Of a stretch of 48,159 nt of DNA, positions 8,521 to 18,195 are shown piece after piece. Source of the DNA: Aneurinibacillus sp. (lineage in GTDB: Bacteria > Bacillota > UBA5301 > DYFA01). The position numbers and the translations under genes were made by a program. Where the stretch lies: positions 1 to 48,159 of the forward strand of contig DYFA01000041.1 of NCBI GenBank assembly GCA_020725425.1, in the 5' to 3' direction. Positions within the stretch are counted from its first letter, which is position 1. Every line of letters starts with the position of its first letter. The notes beneath the pieces are model-generated. The model made no database searches. It was given only the letters and a program-made list of their open reading frames with translations, and was not told the DNA's origin.

Positions 8521-9572
8521 TATGCCCCCTCCTCCACCGCCGCCCGCAGGGCGTCCAGGTCGGCGGCCACGGAGTGAAGCGGCGGAGCGACGGCCACAGC
8601 CCGGTCCGGATCCTTCAGCCCGTGGCCGGTGAGCACACACACCACCCGCGCCCCCGGGCGGAAGTATCCTTCCCTGCCCAGCTTCAAGACGCCCGCCACA
8701 GAGGCCGCTGACGCCGGCTCGCAAAAGACTCCCGCCTCCCGGGCAAGCCGCGTATAAGCCGCCAGGATCTCCTCGTCCGTGACGGCCGCAAACCGGCCGC
8801 CGGAGGACTGGACCGCTTCGACGGCCCCATCCCAGCTGGCCGGGTTTCCGATCCGGATGGCGGTGGCGACCGTCTCCGGCTGTTCGATCGGGCGGCCGTA
8901 CACCAGGGGAGCCGCCCCCGCCGCCTGAAAGCCGAGCATCACCGGGGTCTTGCGGGTGAGGCCGGCCGCGGCGTACTCGCGGAAGCCCTTCCAGTAGGCG
9001 GTGATGTTCCCGGCGTTGCCGACCGGGATGGCGAGATACTCCGGGGCGTCGCCCAGAGCGTCGCAGAGTTCGAAGGCCGCCGTCTTCTGCCCCTCGATGC
9101 GGTGCGGGTTGACCGAGTTGACCAGGGTCACCCGGCCCTCCGCCGCCAGTTCACGCACCAGCCGGAGGGCGTCGTCGAAGTTGCCGGCGATCTCCAACAC
9201 TCGCGCTCCGTGGACCAGCGCCTGCGCCAGCTTGCCCAGAGCGATCTTCCCTTTCGGCAGGACTACGAAGCACCGCAGCCCGGCCCGGGCGGCGTAGGCG
9301 GCGGCGGAGGCCGAGGTGTTCCCCGTGGAGGCGCAGATGACGGCGCGCGCCCCAGCCTCGACCGCTTTGGAGATAGCCACGGTCATGCCGCGGTCTTTGA
9401 ACGAGCCAGTCGGGTTGGCGCCCTCGAATTTGACCCAGACCCCGACCCCCAGCTCCGAACCGAACGGTACCGGGATGAGCGGCGTGTTCCCCTCCCGCAG
9501 GGTCACGACCGGGGTTTCTGGTCCGACCGGCAGGAAACGCCGGTAGCGCTCGATCACTCCTTCGTAGCCCAC
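8520..9572 (-). CDS. thrC: threonine synthase
   Basis: This PLP-dependent fold type II enzyme converts O-phosphohomoserine to threonine. The 350-residue protein has the PLP-lysine motif GSFKDRGM near residue 58, the STGNTSAS phosphate-binding segment and the [12 protein letters not shown] motif. It is the compact class without the long N-terminal extension. GTG start with a GGAGGAGGG site located in the 3' end of hom, whose stop lies one base before the start. thrB follows with a one-base overlap. Confidence 0.96.
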   Translation of the reverse strand: MGYEGVIERYRRFLPVGPETPVVTLREGNTPLIPVPFGSELGVGVWVKFEGANPTGSFKDRGMTVAISKAVEAGARAVICASTGNTSASAAAYAARAGLRCFVVLPKGKIALGKLAQALVHGARVLEIAGNFDDALRLVRELAAEGRVTLVNSVNPHRIEGQKTAAFELCDALGDAPEYLAIPVGNAGNITAYWKGFREYAAAGLTRKTPVMLGFQAAGAAPLVYGRPIEQPETVATAIRIGNPASWDGAVEAVQSSGGRFAAVTDEEILAAYTRLAREAGVFCEPASAASVAGVLKLGREGYFRPGARVVCVLTGHGLKDPDRAVAVAPPLHSVAADLDALRAAVEEGA

Positions 9573-9573
9573 G

Positions 9574-10866
<1,293 letters not shown>

Positions 10867-10888
10867 CCCTCCCTGGGTAATTACCCTC

Positions 10889-10917
10889 ATTATTACAGGG
10901 AGCAGCTTGGACTGCAA
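10889..10917 (-). promoter_or_regulatory. sigma-A type promoter of the hom-thrC-thrB-lysC operon
   Basis: On the minus strand, TTGCAG (10912-10917) is separated by 17 bases from AATAAT (10889-10894). The -10 is preceded by TGT, giving an extended -10. The transcript would start near 10882, leaving a leader of only about 16 bases before the hom ATG. There is thus no room for a T-box or riboswitch, and control is more likely by ACT-domain feedback. Confidence 0.6.
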
Positions 10918-11027
10918 CCGGCGTTGGCCCTGCACAGGCGGCGGCTGGGGCGCTCCCGCTCTCTTGAAGGGCCGGATACTCCCGCGCTTTGCCGATTAGG
11001 GACGCGGATGGCGCGGGGTGCCGGGCC

Positions 11028-11054
11028 AAAAAAGAGCGCCGGCAGTGCCGGCGC
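11028..11054 (-). terminator. intrinsic terminator after spoIVA
   Basis: On the minus strand the perfect 8-bp stem GCGCCGGC/GCCGGCGC closes a three-base loop and is followed by TCTTTTTT. It lies 21 bases after the spoIVA stop codon and isolates that gene from hom. Confidence 0.92.
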
Positions 11055-11075
11055 CTTCCTTCTCTTTCGCCTCTG

Positions 11076-12554
11076 CTAGAGGATGATACAGATCAAGCCG
11101 CCGCTCCCCTCGTTGGTGATCTTGGTGAGCGCCTCCTGCAGCTTGGCTTGGGCGTTGGGGGGCATCCGGTGGAGTTTGGCCCCGATCCCCTCCTCGATCA
11201 GGGCGTGAACGGGCTTCCCCAGAAACTCCGAGTTCCAGATCCGGGCAGGGTCTTTCTCAAACTGCTCTGTCAGGTAGCGGAGGAACTCGGCTCCCTGTCT
11301 CTCGCTGCCGACGAACGGCATGACCTCCGCCTCGATCCTGGTCTTGATCAGGTGGATCGACGGGGCGGAGGCCCGCAGCCGCACACCGAACCGGTGGCCG
11401 TGCCGGAAGAGTTGCGGTTCCTCGAAGACGATTTCCCCGGCCGTCGGCGCTACGATGCCGTAGCCCTTCGCCTCGACCTCCTCGAGGGCCGCTGCCACTT
11501 TGTCGTACTTGGCCTTGACCTTGGCCATGGCTGACATGTGCCGGACGATGTCGTGTTCTCCCTGGACCGGCAGGCCGGTCAGCTCCGACAGGACCTGCCA
11601 GAAGAGCTCCGGCCTGGCGCTCACCTCAAGCAGCGCTGCGCCGTCCCCCAGCCCTACAGAGACCAGCGCCGCCTGGGAGACGAAGTCCAACTCCCGCAGC
11701 CGGGTCAGGGCGCCATCGAGATCCCGCACCCGCGCAATCCCCTCAAGCACCCCGTAGATGCCGTCCTGCGCCCTCCGGCGAAGCGGGTGGTCGTCGTCCA
11801 GCGCATCCACCCACCGCGACAGGCGGACGTTCACCTCCCGCAGCGGGAACTCGTACAGCGCCTCCCGCAGCACCTCGAGCAGTTCAGGCGCCTCCATCTC
11901 CAGGGCGTTGATCGGCAGGACGCCGACGCTGTACTCCTCGCTCAGTTGGTGGGCCAGGTCGCGGGCGGCCCGGCTGTACGGCTCGGTGGAGTTGAGCAGG
12001 ACCAGGAACGGCTTGCCGATCTCCTTCAACTCCGCTATGACCCGCCGCTCCGCCTCCACGTAGTCGCCCCGCGGGATTTCGGTGATCGTGCCGTCTGTGG
12101 TGACCACGATCCCGATCGTGGAGTGTTCGGTGATCACCTTCCGGGTTCCGATCTCCGCCGCCCGGGCGAACGGCATTGGCTCCTCCGCCCAGGGCGTCCG
12201 CACCATCCGGGGTCCGAACTCATCGTCGAACCCCCGGGCGCCGGGAACCTTGTACCCGACGCAGTCCACGAGCCGCACGCGGACGCTCAGCCCCTCGCCG
12301 ACCGAAAGCTCGACCGCCTCTTCCGGGACGAACTTCGGCTCCACGGTCATGACCATTTTCCCGGCGGCGCTCTGGGGGAGTTCGTCGTTGGCCCGGACCC
12401 TCATGTGGTCGTCAGCGATGCTCGGCAGGACCAGGAGCTCCATAAACCGCTTGATGAAGGTGGACTTGCCGGTGCGGACGGGTCCCACCACGCCGAGGTA
12501 CACGTCGCCTGCCGTCCGCTCGGCGAGGTCCCGGAAGATGTCAAACTTCTCCAT
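11076..12554 (-). CDS. spoIVA: stage IV sporulation protein A, coat-base ATPase
   Basis: SpoIVA is a mother-cell ATPase that polymerises on the outer forespore membrane and anchors the spore coat. The 492-residue sequence has the Walker A motif GPVRTGKST (residues 24-32), the family segments LVDCVGYKVPGARG and HSTIGIVVTTDGTI, and the conserved C-terminus ending LICIIL, which in the family contacts SpoVM and the membrane. Length matches the Bacillus protein. ATG start with GGGAGGGAAGG upstream. It is a single-gene unit between the gpsA terminator and its own terminator, with a possible mother-cell (sigma-E) promoter. Confidence 0.98.
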   Translation of the reverse strand: MEKFDIFRDLAERTAGDVYLGVVGPVRTGKSTFIKRFMELLVLPSIADDHMRVRANDELPQSAAGKMVMTVEPKFVPEEAVELSVGEGLSVRVRLVDCVGYKVPGARGFDDEFGPRMVRTPWAEEPMPFARAAEIGTRKVITEHSTIGIVVTTDGTITEIPRGDYVEAERRVIAELKEIGKPFLVLLNSTEPYSRAARDLAHQLSEEYSVGVLPINALEMEAPELLEVLREALYEFPLREVNVRLSRWVDALDDDHPLRRRAQDGIYGVLEGIARVRDLDGALTRLRELDFVSQAALVSVGLGDGAALLEVSARPELFWQVLSELTGLPVQGEHDIVRHMSAMAKVKAKYDKVAAALEEVEAKGYGIVAPTAGEIVFEEPQLFRHGHRFGVRLRASAPSIHLIKTRIEAEVMPFVGSERQGAEFLRYLTEQFEKDPARIWNSEFLGKPVHALIEEGIGAKLHRMPPNAQAKLQEALTKITNEGSGGLICIIL

Positions 12555-12612
12555 CCGACCTTCCCTCCCTCAACATACAACAGAGAACACCGCGGGAGCG
12601 GCTAACCAGTAG

Positions 12613-12643
12613 ATGTATATACGGGCCGTCCGGGATATATATC
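12613..12643 (-). promoter_or_regulatory. possible sigma-E promoter of spoIVA
   Basis: On the minus strand an AT-rich GATATAT block (near 12636-12643) is followed about 15 bases later by TATACAT (12613-12619), resembling the sigma-E -10 CATACAnT. It lies 59 bases before the spoIVA start and just after the gpsA terminator. spoIVA is sigma-E dependent in Bacillus, so the position is right, but the match is imperfect. Confidence 0.4.
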
Positions 12644-12655
12644 ACCAAACAATTA

Positions 12656-12681
12656 AAGTCATGGAATCGCTTCCATGACTT
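12656..12681 (-). terminator. hairpin terminator after gpsA
   Basis: A perfect 11-bp inverted repeat (12656-12666 and 12671-12681) encloses a four-base loop. On the minus strand it is followed by TAATTGTTTGG, a weak T-tract. It lies 26 bases after the gpsA stop and marks the end of the gpsA operon before spoIVA. Confidence 0.75.
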
Positions 12682-12707
12682 AGGCGAGGGATTTCCATTA
12701 CCCCCAC

Positions 12708-13724
12708 TTACCGGAAGGACGACTCCTCCGCCCGGGGATCCCGCTCCATCAACTCCGCCACTGCCCGGCGGGGGTCCTTGCCCTCAAAAAGCACACCCTT
12801 CACCACCCGGGCGATCGGCAGCTCGACGCCGCAGCTCTCCGCCAGCTGCACGGCGGCCACTGTGGTCCAGATCCCCTCGACCACCATCCGCGACCCGGCC
12901 AGGACCTCCTCAACCGACTTGCCCCGCCCGATTTCCTCGCCTGCCCAGCGGTTGCGGGAGTGGCGCGAGGTGCAGGTGGCGATCAGATCACCCATCCCCG
13001 CCAGCCCGGCGAAAGTCAACGGGTTCGCCCCCAGGGCGATCCCGAGACGGGCGATCTCAGCCATGCCGCGGGTCATCAGGGCCGCCTTGGTGTTGTCCCC
13101 GAAACCGAGCCCGTCGGAGATCCCCGTCGCCAGGGCGATGATGTTCTTCAGCGCCCCCCCAAGCTCCACGCCGGTCACATCGGCGTTGGTGTACACTCGG
13201 AAGCAGGGTGTCATGAAAAGCTCCTGCGCCTCCCGGGCGGCGTCCGGGTCGGCGCTGGCGACCACTGTGGCGGTGGGGATCCGCCGCCCCACCTCCTCAG
13301 CGTGGTTCGGCCCGGAGAGAACGACCAGCCCACGGTAGCTCTGGCGAGGCAGGGTTTCCGCAATGACCTGGCTCATGCGCCGGTGCGATTCGCGTTCAAG
13401 CCCCTTGGCGCAGGAGACCAGAAGCGGCTGCCCTGAAAGCAGCGGCGCCAGCCTGGCCACCATGCTCCGCATCGCCTGGGCGGGCACGGCCAGGACCACC
13501 ACCTCCGCCGGGGCCACCGCCACCGCCAGGTCGACCTCGAGCTGCAACTCGTCGGGCAGCCTCACGCCGGGCAGATACGGCCGGTTCTCGCGGCACTCCG
13601 CCATCTCCTGCACCAGGGCCGGGGTCCGGCCCCAAAGCACCGCCGGGCGCCCCTCCGCGGCGAGCAGGGAGGCCAACGCTGTTCCCCAGCCCCCCGTACC
13701 CAGAATCGCGACCCGCGAGCTCAT
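12708..13724 (-). CDS. gpsA: glycerol-3-phosphate dehydrogenase [NAD(P)+]
   Basis: It reduces dihydroxyacetone phosphate to sn-glycerol-3-phosphate, the backbone precursor of phospholipids. The 338-residue protein has the dinucleotide motif VAILGTGGWGTALA at the N-terminus, SCAKGLE, and the catalytic GGALKNIIALATG segment containing the conserved lysine, as well as GLAGMGDLIATC. The frame is open far upstream, but the ATG at 13724 is chosen because it overlaps the plsY stop as ATGA and has GGGGAGCG before it. It partners with plsY, which uses its product. Confidence 0.97.
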   Translation of the reverse strand: MSSRVAILGTGGWGTALASLLAAEGRPAVLWGRTPALVQEMAECRENRPYLPGVRLPDELQLEVDLAVAVAPAEVVVLAVPAQAMRSMVARLAPLLSGQPLLVSCAKGLERESHRRMSQVIAETLPRQSYRGLVVLSGPNHAEEVGRRIPTATVVASADPDAAREAQELFMTPCFRVYTNADVTGVELGGALKNIIALATGISDGLGFGDNTKAALMTRGMAEIARLGIALGANPLTFAGLAGMGDLIATCTSRHSRNRWAGEEIGRGKSVEEVLAGSRMVVEGIWTTVAAVQLAESCGVELPIARVVKGVLFEGKDPRRAVAELMERDPRAEESSFR

Positions 13725-14386
13725 CGCTCCCCGCCTCCCTGGCGGCCGGTGTCCTTCGCCGGCTCCGGCCCGGCCACCTCCACCTTCTGGCCCAGCTTGA
13801 ACTCCTTGCCGGTCAGCAGGCGCCGCATGTTCGGAATATGCCGGTAGAGGGCAAAGGCCGAGAGAACGAGGCTGCCCGCCAGGTAAAGCCGGGGATAGCC
13901 CAGCCAGTAGACGGTCGGTGGAAAAACCACCGCCGCCAGGATGGACCCGAGCGACACGTAGCGGGTGAGCGCCACCGTCAGAACGAAGGTGAGCGCCGGC
14001 GCAGCGGCCGCCTTGGGCATCAACCCCAAGAGCACCCCCAGGGACGTCCCGATCCCGCGGCCGCCTCGGAAGCCCAGGGCAAGGGGCCAGTTGTGGCCCG
14101 CGATGACCGCGATTCCGCAGAGCAATTGGACGAAGGGGTCCCCGCCGCTGGCCACCCGGCCGAGCCAGACGGCCACCGCCCCCTTGCTGACGTCCCCCAC
14201 CACCACCAGGAGGGCCGCCAGGGGACCCAGGGTGCGGAAGACGTTGGTGCCGCCGAGGTTGTGGCTGCCGTACTGGCGCACGTCCACCCCGTACAGAAAC
14301 CGCCCTACGACGTAGGCAAAGAGAATGTCCCCCAGAAAGTAACTGGCGATGACCGCCCCGAGAACGCTTATCCACTGTGAGGTCAT
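13721..14386 (-). CDS. plsY: glycerol-3-phosphate acyltransferase PlsY
   Basis: This integral membrane enzyme transfers an acyl group from acyl-phosphate to glycerol-3-phosphate. The 221-residue product carries the three PlsY motifs: GSHNLGGTNVFRTLG, GHNWPLALGFRGGRGIGTSLG with the phosphate-binding glycines, and a later membrane segment. About six hydrophobic helices are visible. It overlaps der by four bases at its start (ATGA) and gpsA by four at its end, so der-plsY-gpsA are translationally coupled. The C-terminal tail is hydrophilic and rich in Gly/Glu. Confidence 0.96.
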   Translation of the reverse strand: MTSQWISVLGAVIASYFLGDILFAYVVGRFLYGVDVRQYGSHNLGGTNVFRTLGPLAALLVVVGDVSKGAVAVWLGRVASGGDPFVQLLCGIAVIAGHNWPLALGFRGGRGIGTSLGVLLGLMPKAAAAPALTFVLTVALTRYVSLGSILAAVVFPPTVYWLGYPRLYLAGSLVLSAFALYRHIPNMRRLLTGKEFKLGQKVEVAGPEPAKDTGRQGGGER

Positions 14387-15762
14387 GGCGTCGCCTCTCC
14401 CTTCTTCGGGCCCCCCTCTCCCCGGGCCCGCGCTTTGAGGATGAGCGGCGTCCCCTCAAAACCGTACGCTTCCCGCAGCCGGTTCTCGAGGTACCGCCGG
14501 TAAGTGAAGTGCATGAGCGCCGGGTCGTTGACGAACAGCACGAAAGTCGGCGGTCTGACCCCCACCTGCGTTCCGTAGAACAGCTTGAGCGCCCGCCCCT
14601 TGTCCGAAGGCGGCTCCTGCCGGGCCACGGCGTCGCTGAGCACCTCGTTCAGATGGCTCGTCTGGACGCGGCGGCTCTGCTGCTCCGCCACGTACTCTAC
14701 CAGATCGATCAACTGGGGGATCCGCTTCCCTCGGACCGCCGAGACGAAGATCAGCGGGGCATAATCGAGGAAAGCCAACTCAGCTCGGATTCGGCGGGTG
14801 AATGCCGCCATCGTCCGCTCGTCCTTCTCCACCAGGTCCCACTTGTTCACGACCAGGATCGTGCCGCGGCCGGCCTCGTGCCCCAGTCCGGCGATCCGAC
14901 GGTCCTGCTCGGTCACCCCGGCTGTGGCGTCCAGCACCACCAGCACAATGTCGCTCCGTTCGATGGCCTTGATCGCCCGGAGAACCGAGTAGCGCTCCAC
15001 TGACTCCTTGATGCTGCTCCGGCGCCGGATGCCGGCAGTGTCGATGATGACGTAGTGACGTCCGTCGCGGGTGAAGGGGGTATCGATGGCGTCCCGGGTC
15101 GTGCCGGGGATGTCCGAGGTGATCACCCGCTCTTCGCCGAGCACGGCGTTGACCAGCGAAGACTTGCCCACGTTGGGGCGGCCCACCACCGCCACCCGGG
15201 TGACCGCGGGGTCGACCGGTCCCTCAGCCATGCGGGGAAACCGGCGAACCACCTCGTCCAGGAGGTCGCCGATCCCCAGCCCGTGAAGCGCGGAGACCGG
15301 AAGGGGCTGGCCCAGCCCCAGCGCGTAGAAATCGGCCGCCGCCTCCTCCGGTCGCAGTCCCTCGGCTTTGTTGACCACCAAGAGGACCGGCTTGCGCGTC
15401 CGCCGCAGCCGCTCGGCCACCTCCTCGTCAGCCGGAAGCAGCCCGTCCCGCCCGTCCACGACGAAGAGGATGACGTCGGCCTCCCGCATCGCCAGGTCCG
15501 CCTGGCGCCGTGTCTGTTCCACGATCGGGTCGTCCGACTCCGGTTCGATCCCGCCCGTGTCCACCAGGACGAAGTCGTGCTTCCCCCACTCACAGCGCTG
15601 GTACAGGCGGTCACGGGTAACTCCGGGCGTCGCCTCGACGATCGCCGTCCGGCGCGCGGCCAGCCGGTTGAAGAGGGCGGACTTGCCGACGTTCGGCCGC
15701 CCGACAATCGCCACCAGCGGTAGACCTGTGGTCTTGCTCACGTTTTCCGCTACCCTCCGCAC
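14383..15762 (-). CDS. der: ribosome-assembly GTPase Der (EngA)
   Basis: Der acts in 50S ribosomal subunit maturation. The 459-residue protein contains two tandem GTPase domains, each with the P-loop GRPNVGKS (near residues 21 and 200), DTGG and DTAG G3 motifs and NKAE/NKWD G4 motifs, followed by a KH-like C-terminal domain. The start is probably the GTG at 15762; a GTG at 15741 is possible but has poorer spacing from GGAGGG. It overlaps plsY by four bases and follows the DUF512 gene by nine bases. Confidence 0.96.
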   Translation of the reverse strand: MRRVAENVSKTTGLPLVAIVGRPNVGKSALFNRLAARRTAIVEATPGVTRDRLYQRCEWGKHDFVLVDTGGIEPESDDPIVEQTRRQADLAMREADVILFVVDGRDGLLPADEEVAERLRRTRKPVLLVVNKAEGLRPEEAAADFYALGLGQPLPVSALHGLGIGDLLDEVVRRFPRMAEGPVDPAVTRVAVVGRPNVGKSSLVNAVLGEERVITSDIPGTTRDAIDTPFTRDGRHYVIIDTAGIRRRSSIKESVERYSVLRAIKAIERSDIVLVVLDATAGVTEQDRRIAGLGHEAGRGTILVVNKWDLVEKDERTMAAFTRRIRAELAFLDYAPLIFVSAVRGKRIPQLIDLVEYVAEQQSRRVQTSHLNEVLSDAVARQEPPSDKGRALKLFYGTQVGVRPPTFVLFVNDPALMHFTYRRYLENRLREAYGFEGTPLILKARARGEGGPKKGEATP

Positions 15763-15771
15763 CCTCAGACC

Positions 15772-17097
15772 TCAGCCGCACAACCGGCGCACCAGCGCCC
15801 CGCCGTCCGCCGGGACGACTTCTACTGCCGCCCCGCACCGCCCGGACAGCTCCTCCGGCGTCTGGTCGTCCAGGGTGACCCCTTTCCCGCTCCGAAAAAC
15901 GGCGTCGGCCACGAGGAGCCGGCGCACCTCCTCGCCGCGGCGGCGGGCCGCCTGGACGGCAAAAGCGATGTCCGCACCCGTCAACAGCCCCGTGACGGTA
16001 ACCTCTCCCGCGCCGAAGAAGCGGTTCGGGACCACCAGGAGGCGGGCCGGCCGCGCCCGGCCCCGGCGCTGCAATCCCTGGAGCAACGGATGGATGACCT
16101 TGGCCCCCGCCACCCCGGTGACCACGTGGACCCCTTCTCCGTCACACCGCCCGGCCGCGGGGAGCGCTTCCTCCGCTTCCTCCCAGAACTTCCGCACCAT
16201 CCCCACTCCATCCTCCAACTGGGCGAAGTCTTCGTAGGCTGAAGCCGGGGGCAGGGGTTCCCCGGCCCGGAGGTAGAACTCGTCCGCCAGGAAGACGAGG
16301 CGCGTCCCCCGGCGGGCGAAGAACCGGGCCTGCCAGCGCTGGACAGCGGCGATCACCGCTCGGGCTTCCTCCGGCCGGTAACTGCGCAAGGGAACCGGGT
16401 CCCGCCGGAAGCGGGAGACCCCCACCGGTACGGCGGCGATCGAGCGGATCCCTTCGAGGCGCCCCAGCTCCTCCAGGGTCCGGGCCAGGACTTCCCCGTC
16501 ATTCCAACCGGGACAGAGCACCAGTTGGGCATGGACCTGGATCCCGCCGTTCACCAGCCGATGGAGCAGGTCCAGGCTCTCCCGCCCGGCCCGCGGGTGG
16601 CGGAGCAGCGCCCGGCGCACCGCCGGGTCAGTGGCATGGACGGAAACGTACAGCGGGCTGAGACGCAACCGCAGGATCCGGTCGACATCCGCCTCCGAGA
16701 GATTGGTCAAGGTGATGTAGTTTCCCTGGCAAAAGGAGAGGCGGTAGTCGTCGTCCTTGAGGTACAGCGAGGGGCGCAGCCCGGGAGGCAACTGGTCGAC
16801 GAAACAGAAGACGCAGCGGTTGTGGCAGCGTCTCACCCCATCGAACACGGCCTGGGCGAACTCCACCCCCAGCCCTTCCGCGGGGTCCTTTTCGACCTCA
16901 AACTCGACCCTCTCCCCCCCGGCCCGCTCGACCTCCAGCAGGACCTCTTCACCGTCGATTTCCTGCAGGTAATCGATCAGGTCGGCCAGGGGCCGGCCGT
17001 TGACCGTAATGATCCGGTCGCCTGGAGCCAGCCCCAGCGCCTCCCCGAGGGAACCGCGGGCTACGGCCGTGACCAGGCCTCCACGTGGACCCTCCAT
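15772..17097 (-). CDS. PDZ-radical SAM-DUF512 protein
   Basis: The 441-residue protein begins with a PDZ-like domain (residues about 5-70, with LGEALGLAPGDRIITVNG). A Cx3Cx2C cluster (C91, C95, C98 in RCHNRCVFCF) follows, as in radical SAM enzymes, then a C-terminal DUF512 domain. It matches the DUF512/TIGR03279 family, widespread in Clostridia next to der, whose substrate is not known. The presence of SAM chemistry is inferred from the cysteine motif. It lies between the DUF3189 pair and der with short gaps, so it is likely co-transcribed with both. Confidence 0.88.
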   Translation of the reverse strand: MEGPRGGLVTAVARGSLGEALGLAPGDRIITVNGRPLADLIDYLQEIDGEEVLLEVERAGGERVEFEVEKDPAEGLGVEFAQAVFDGVRRCHNRCVFCFVDQLPPGLRPSLYLKDDDYRLSFCQGNYITLTNLSEADVDRILRLRLSPLYVSVHATDPAVRRALLRHPRAGRESLDLLHRLVNGGIQVHAQLVLCPGWNDGEVLARTLEELGRLEGIRSIAAVPVGVSRFRRDPVPLRSYRPEEARAVIAAVQRWQARFFARRGTRLVFLADEFYLRAGEPLPPASAYEDFAQLEDGVGMVRKFWEEAEEALPAAGRCDGEGVHVVTGVAGAKVIHPLLQGLQRRGRARPARLLVVPNRFFGAGEVTVTGLLTGADIAFAVQAARRRGEEVRRLLVADAVFRSGKGVTLDDQTPEELSGRCGAAVEVVPADGGALVRRLCG

Positions 17098-17112
17098 ACT
17101 TTCACCCGCCGC

Positions 17113-17610
17113 CTACTTCGGGTTCGGTTCAGGCCTTTCCTCCTTCTCCTCGACCAGGGAGAGCAGGCGCTCCGTCTCCTCCACCAGCCGCACGAAGCGG
17201 AAGTAGCACCGGCGCACCCCCCACAGCGTCAGCGGGCGCCCGGGCCAGATGAGCCCCAGCCCGCGGGAGAGGGTTCCCCCTACCGTTGTCACCAGGGAGA
17301 GCCTGGGCAAAGCGTTGATCATCACCACCGCCACCGGCGAGGCACCCTCCAGCTCGACCAGGCTCTCCAGGCAGTTGAGCACGAGCCGCGCCGCCCGCCC
17401 CCGCCCCAGGGCGTACACGCCCCTCCCGGCCCGGTCGCGCCCGACGAAGAAGGGGGTTCCCAGTTCCCGGGTGAGGGTCCGGTCGAACCGGGGCACTGCC
17501 AGGAGCTCAGCTTCGGTCGGGCGGCGGTCCCGGGGCAGCAGGCCCAGGTGGATGGCGGCGGCGGTGACCGACGAGTGGGCACTCCCGTAGCAGTGATAGA
17601 CCACGTTCAC
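17113..17610 (-). CDS. DUF3189 family protein, second copy of a tandem pair
   Basis: The product is 165 residues. It opens VNVVYHCYGSAHSS, the same HCYGxxHxS pattern as the upstream neighbour, and shares VYALGRGRAARLVLNCL and the VGG segment. This family is found mainly in sporeforming Clostridia and has no assigned function. The GTG start at 17610 overlaps the stop of the first copy by four bases (GTGA), so an in-frame extension to 17883 is rejected. The C-terminus is charged and rich in Glu. The two copies may form a heterodimer, which is inference. Confidence 0.82.
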   Translation of the reverse strand: MNVVYHCYGSAHSSVTAAAIHLGLLPRDRRPTEAELLAVPRFDRTLTRELGTPFFVGRDRAGRGVYALGRGRAARLVLNCLESLVELEGASPVAVVMINALPRLSLVTTVGGTLSRGLGLIWPGRPLTLWGVRRCYFRFVRLVEETERLLSLVEEKEERPEPNPK

Positions 17611-18089
17611 CGGAGGGCCGCTCCTCTGCGCCGCTCCTCCACTCTCCGCCGCGTCTCCTCGGCCAGCCTGGCGAGGCGCGGGAAGGCCAGCACCGTGCCG
17701 AAGCCGACCAGGGGGCGCCCCACCGACACCAGCCGCAGCACCCGCGAGGTGAAGCCGCCAACCCGCATCACGATGTTGATGTGCGGGGAAACGTCCACCA
17801 GCAGCAGTTCCTCGGGGTTGCCACCGAGCAGTCTGAGAAACCCCGCCAAAGCCCGGAGAACGATCTGGGGATGGCGGCCGCACCCCAGGACGTACACCTG
17901 GTTGCCTGCCTCGTCGTCACCGACCGGGATGAGGCGCCCGAAGTCGCGCGGCTCGACCTGGTCGAAGAGCGTCAGTCGGAGGAGGTCGCAGACCGCCGGC
18001 CGCCGCCGGCCGTCCAGTTGGCGGAGGTAGAGGGCGGCCGTCACGGGCGAGGCATGGGTCCCGCCGTAGCAGTGGAAAACGACCTTCAT
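17607..18089 (-). CDS. DUF3189 family protein, first copy of a tandem pair
   Basis: This 160-residue protein starts MKVVFHCYGGTHAS and contains VYVLGCGRHPQIVLRAL and the MRVGGFTSR segment, paralleling the adjacent copy. The His-Cys and second His of the HCYGxxH motif are the only obvious candidate active or metal-binding residues. Function is unknown. It appears to be the first gene of a unit running through the second DUF3189 gene, the DUF512 radical SAM protein, der, plsY and gpsA. ATG start, with a GAAGAGGG site a few bases upstream. Confidence 0.82.
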   Translation of the reverse strand: MKVVFHCYGGTHASPVTAALYLRQLDGRRRPAVCDLLRLTLFDQVEPRDFGRLIPVGDDEAGNQVYVLGCGRHPQIVLRALAGFLRLLGGNPEELLLVDVSPHINIVMRVGGFTSRVLRLVSVGRPLVGFGTVLAFPRLARLAEETRRRVEERRRGAALR

Positions 18090-18114
18090 GGACCCTCTTC
18101 CGAGACCAAAGTCG

Positions 18115-18136
18115 GCCGGGCGCGAGAACGCCCGGC
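18115..18136 (-). terminator. possible terminator hairpin after ispH-rpsA
   Basis: A perfect 8-bp inverted repeat GCCGGGCG/CGCCCGGC encloses a six-base loop in the 106-base gap between the ispH-rpsA stop and the first DUF3189 gene. On the minus strand only ACTTTGG follows, so termination would be weak or factor-dependent. I found no convincing promoter in this gap. Confidence 0.4.
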
Positions 18137-18195
18137 ACCGGGCCTAGCGTCCCCGGCGGCCGGGCGTCCTATTCCCCGCCGAAAAGGAAGGGCGG

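Noticed and set aside
8521-8724. Upstream extension of homoserine kinase into thrC
   Set aside because: The extra N-terminal sequence has no family similarity, and the GTG at 8520 has a ribosome binding site and a coupling overlap.
10867-11027. T-box or threonine attenuator upstream of hom
   Set aside because: The likely transcript start is only about 16 bases before the hom start; no run of Thr codons or antiterminator is seen.
12601-12707. Small gene or ncRNA between gpsA and spoIVA
   Set aside because: The stretch is explained by the gpsA terminator and the spoIVA promoter region; no open frame with a ribosome binding site is present.
13725-14459. Upstream extension of gpsA across plsY
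   Set aside because: It is only an open frame antisense to nothing and in a different frame from plsY; the dinucleotide-binding motif begins at the ATG at 13724.
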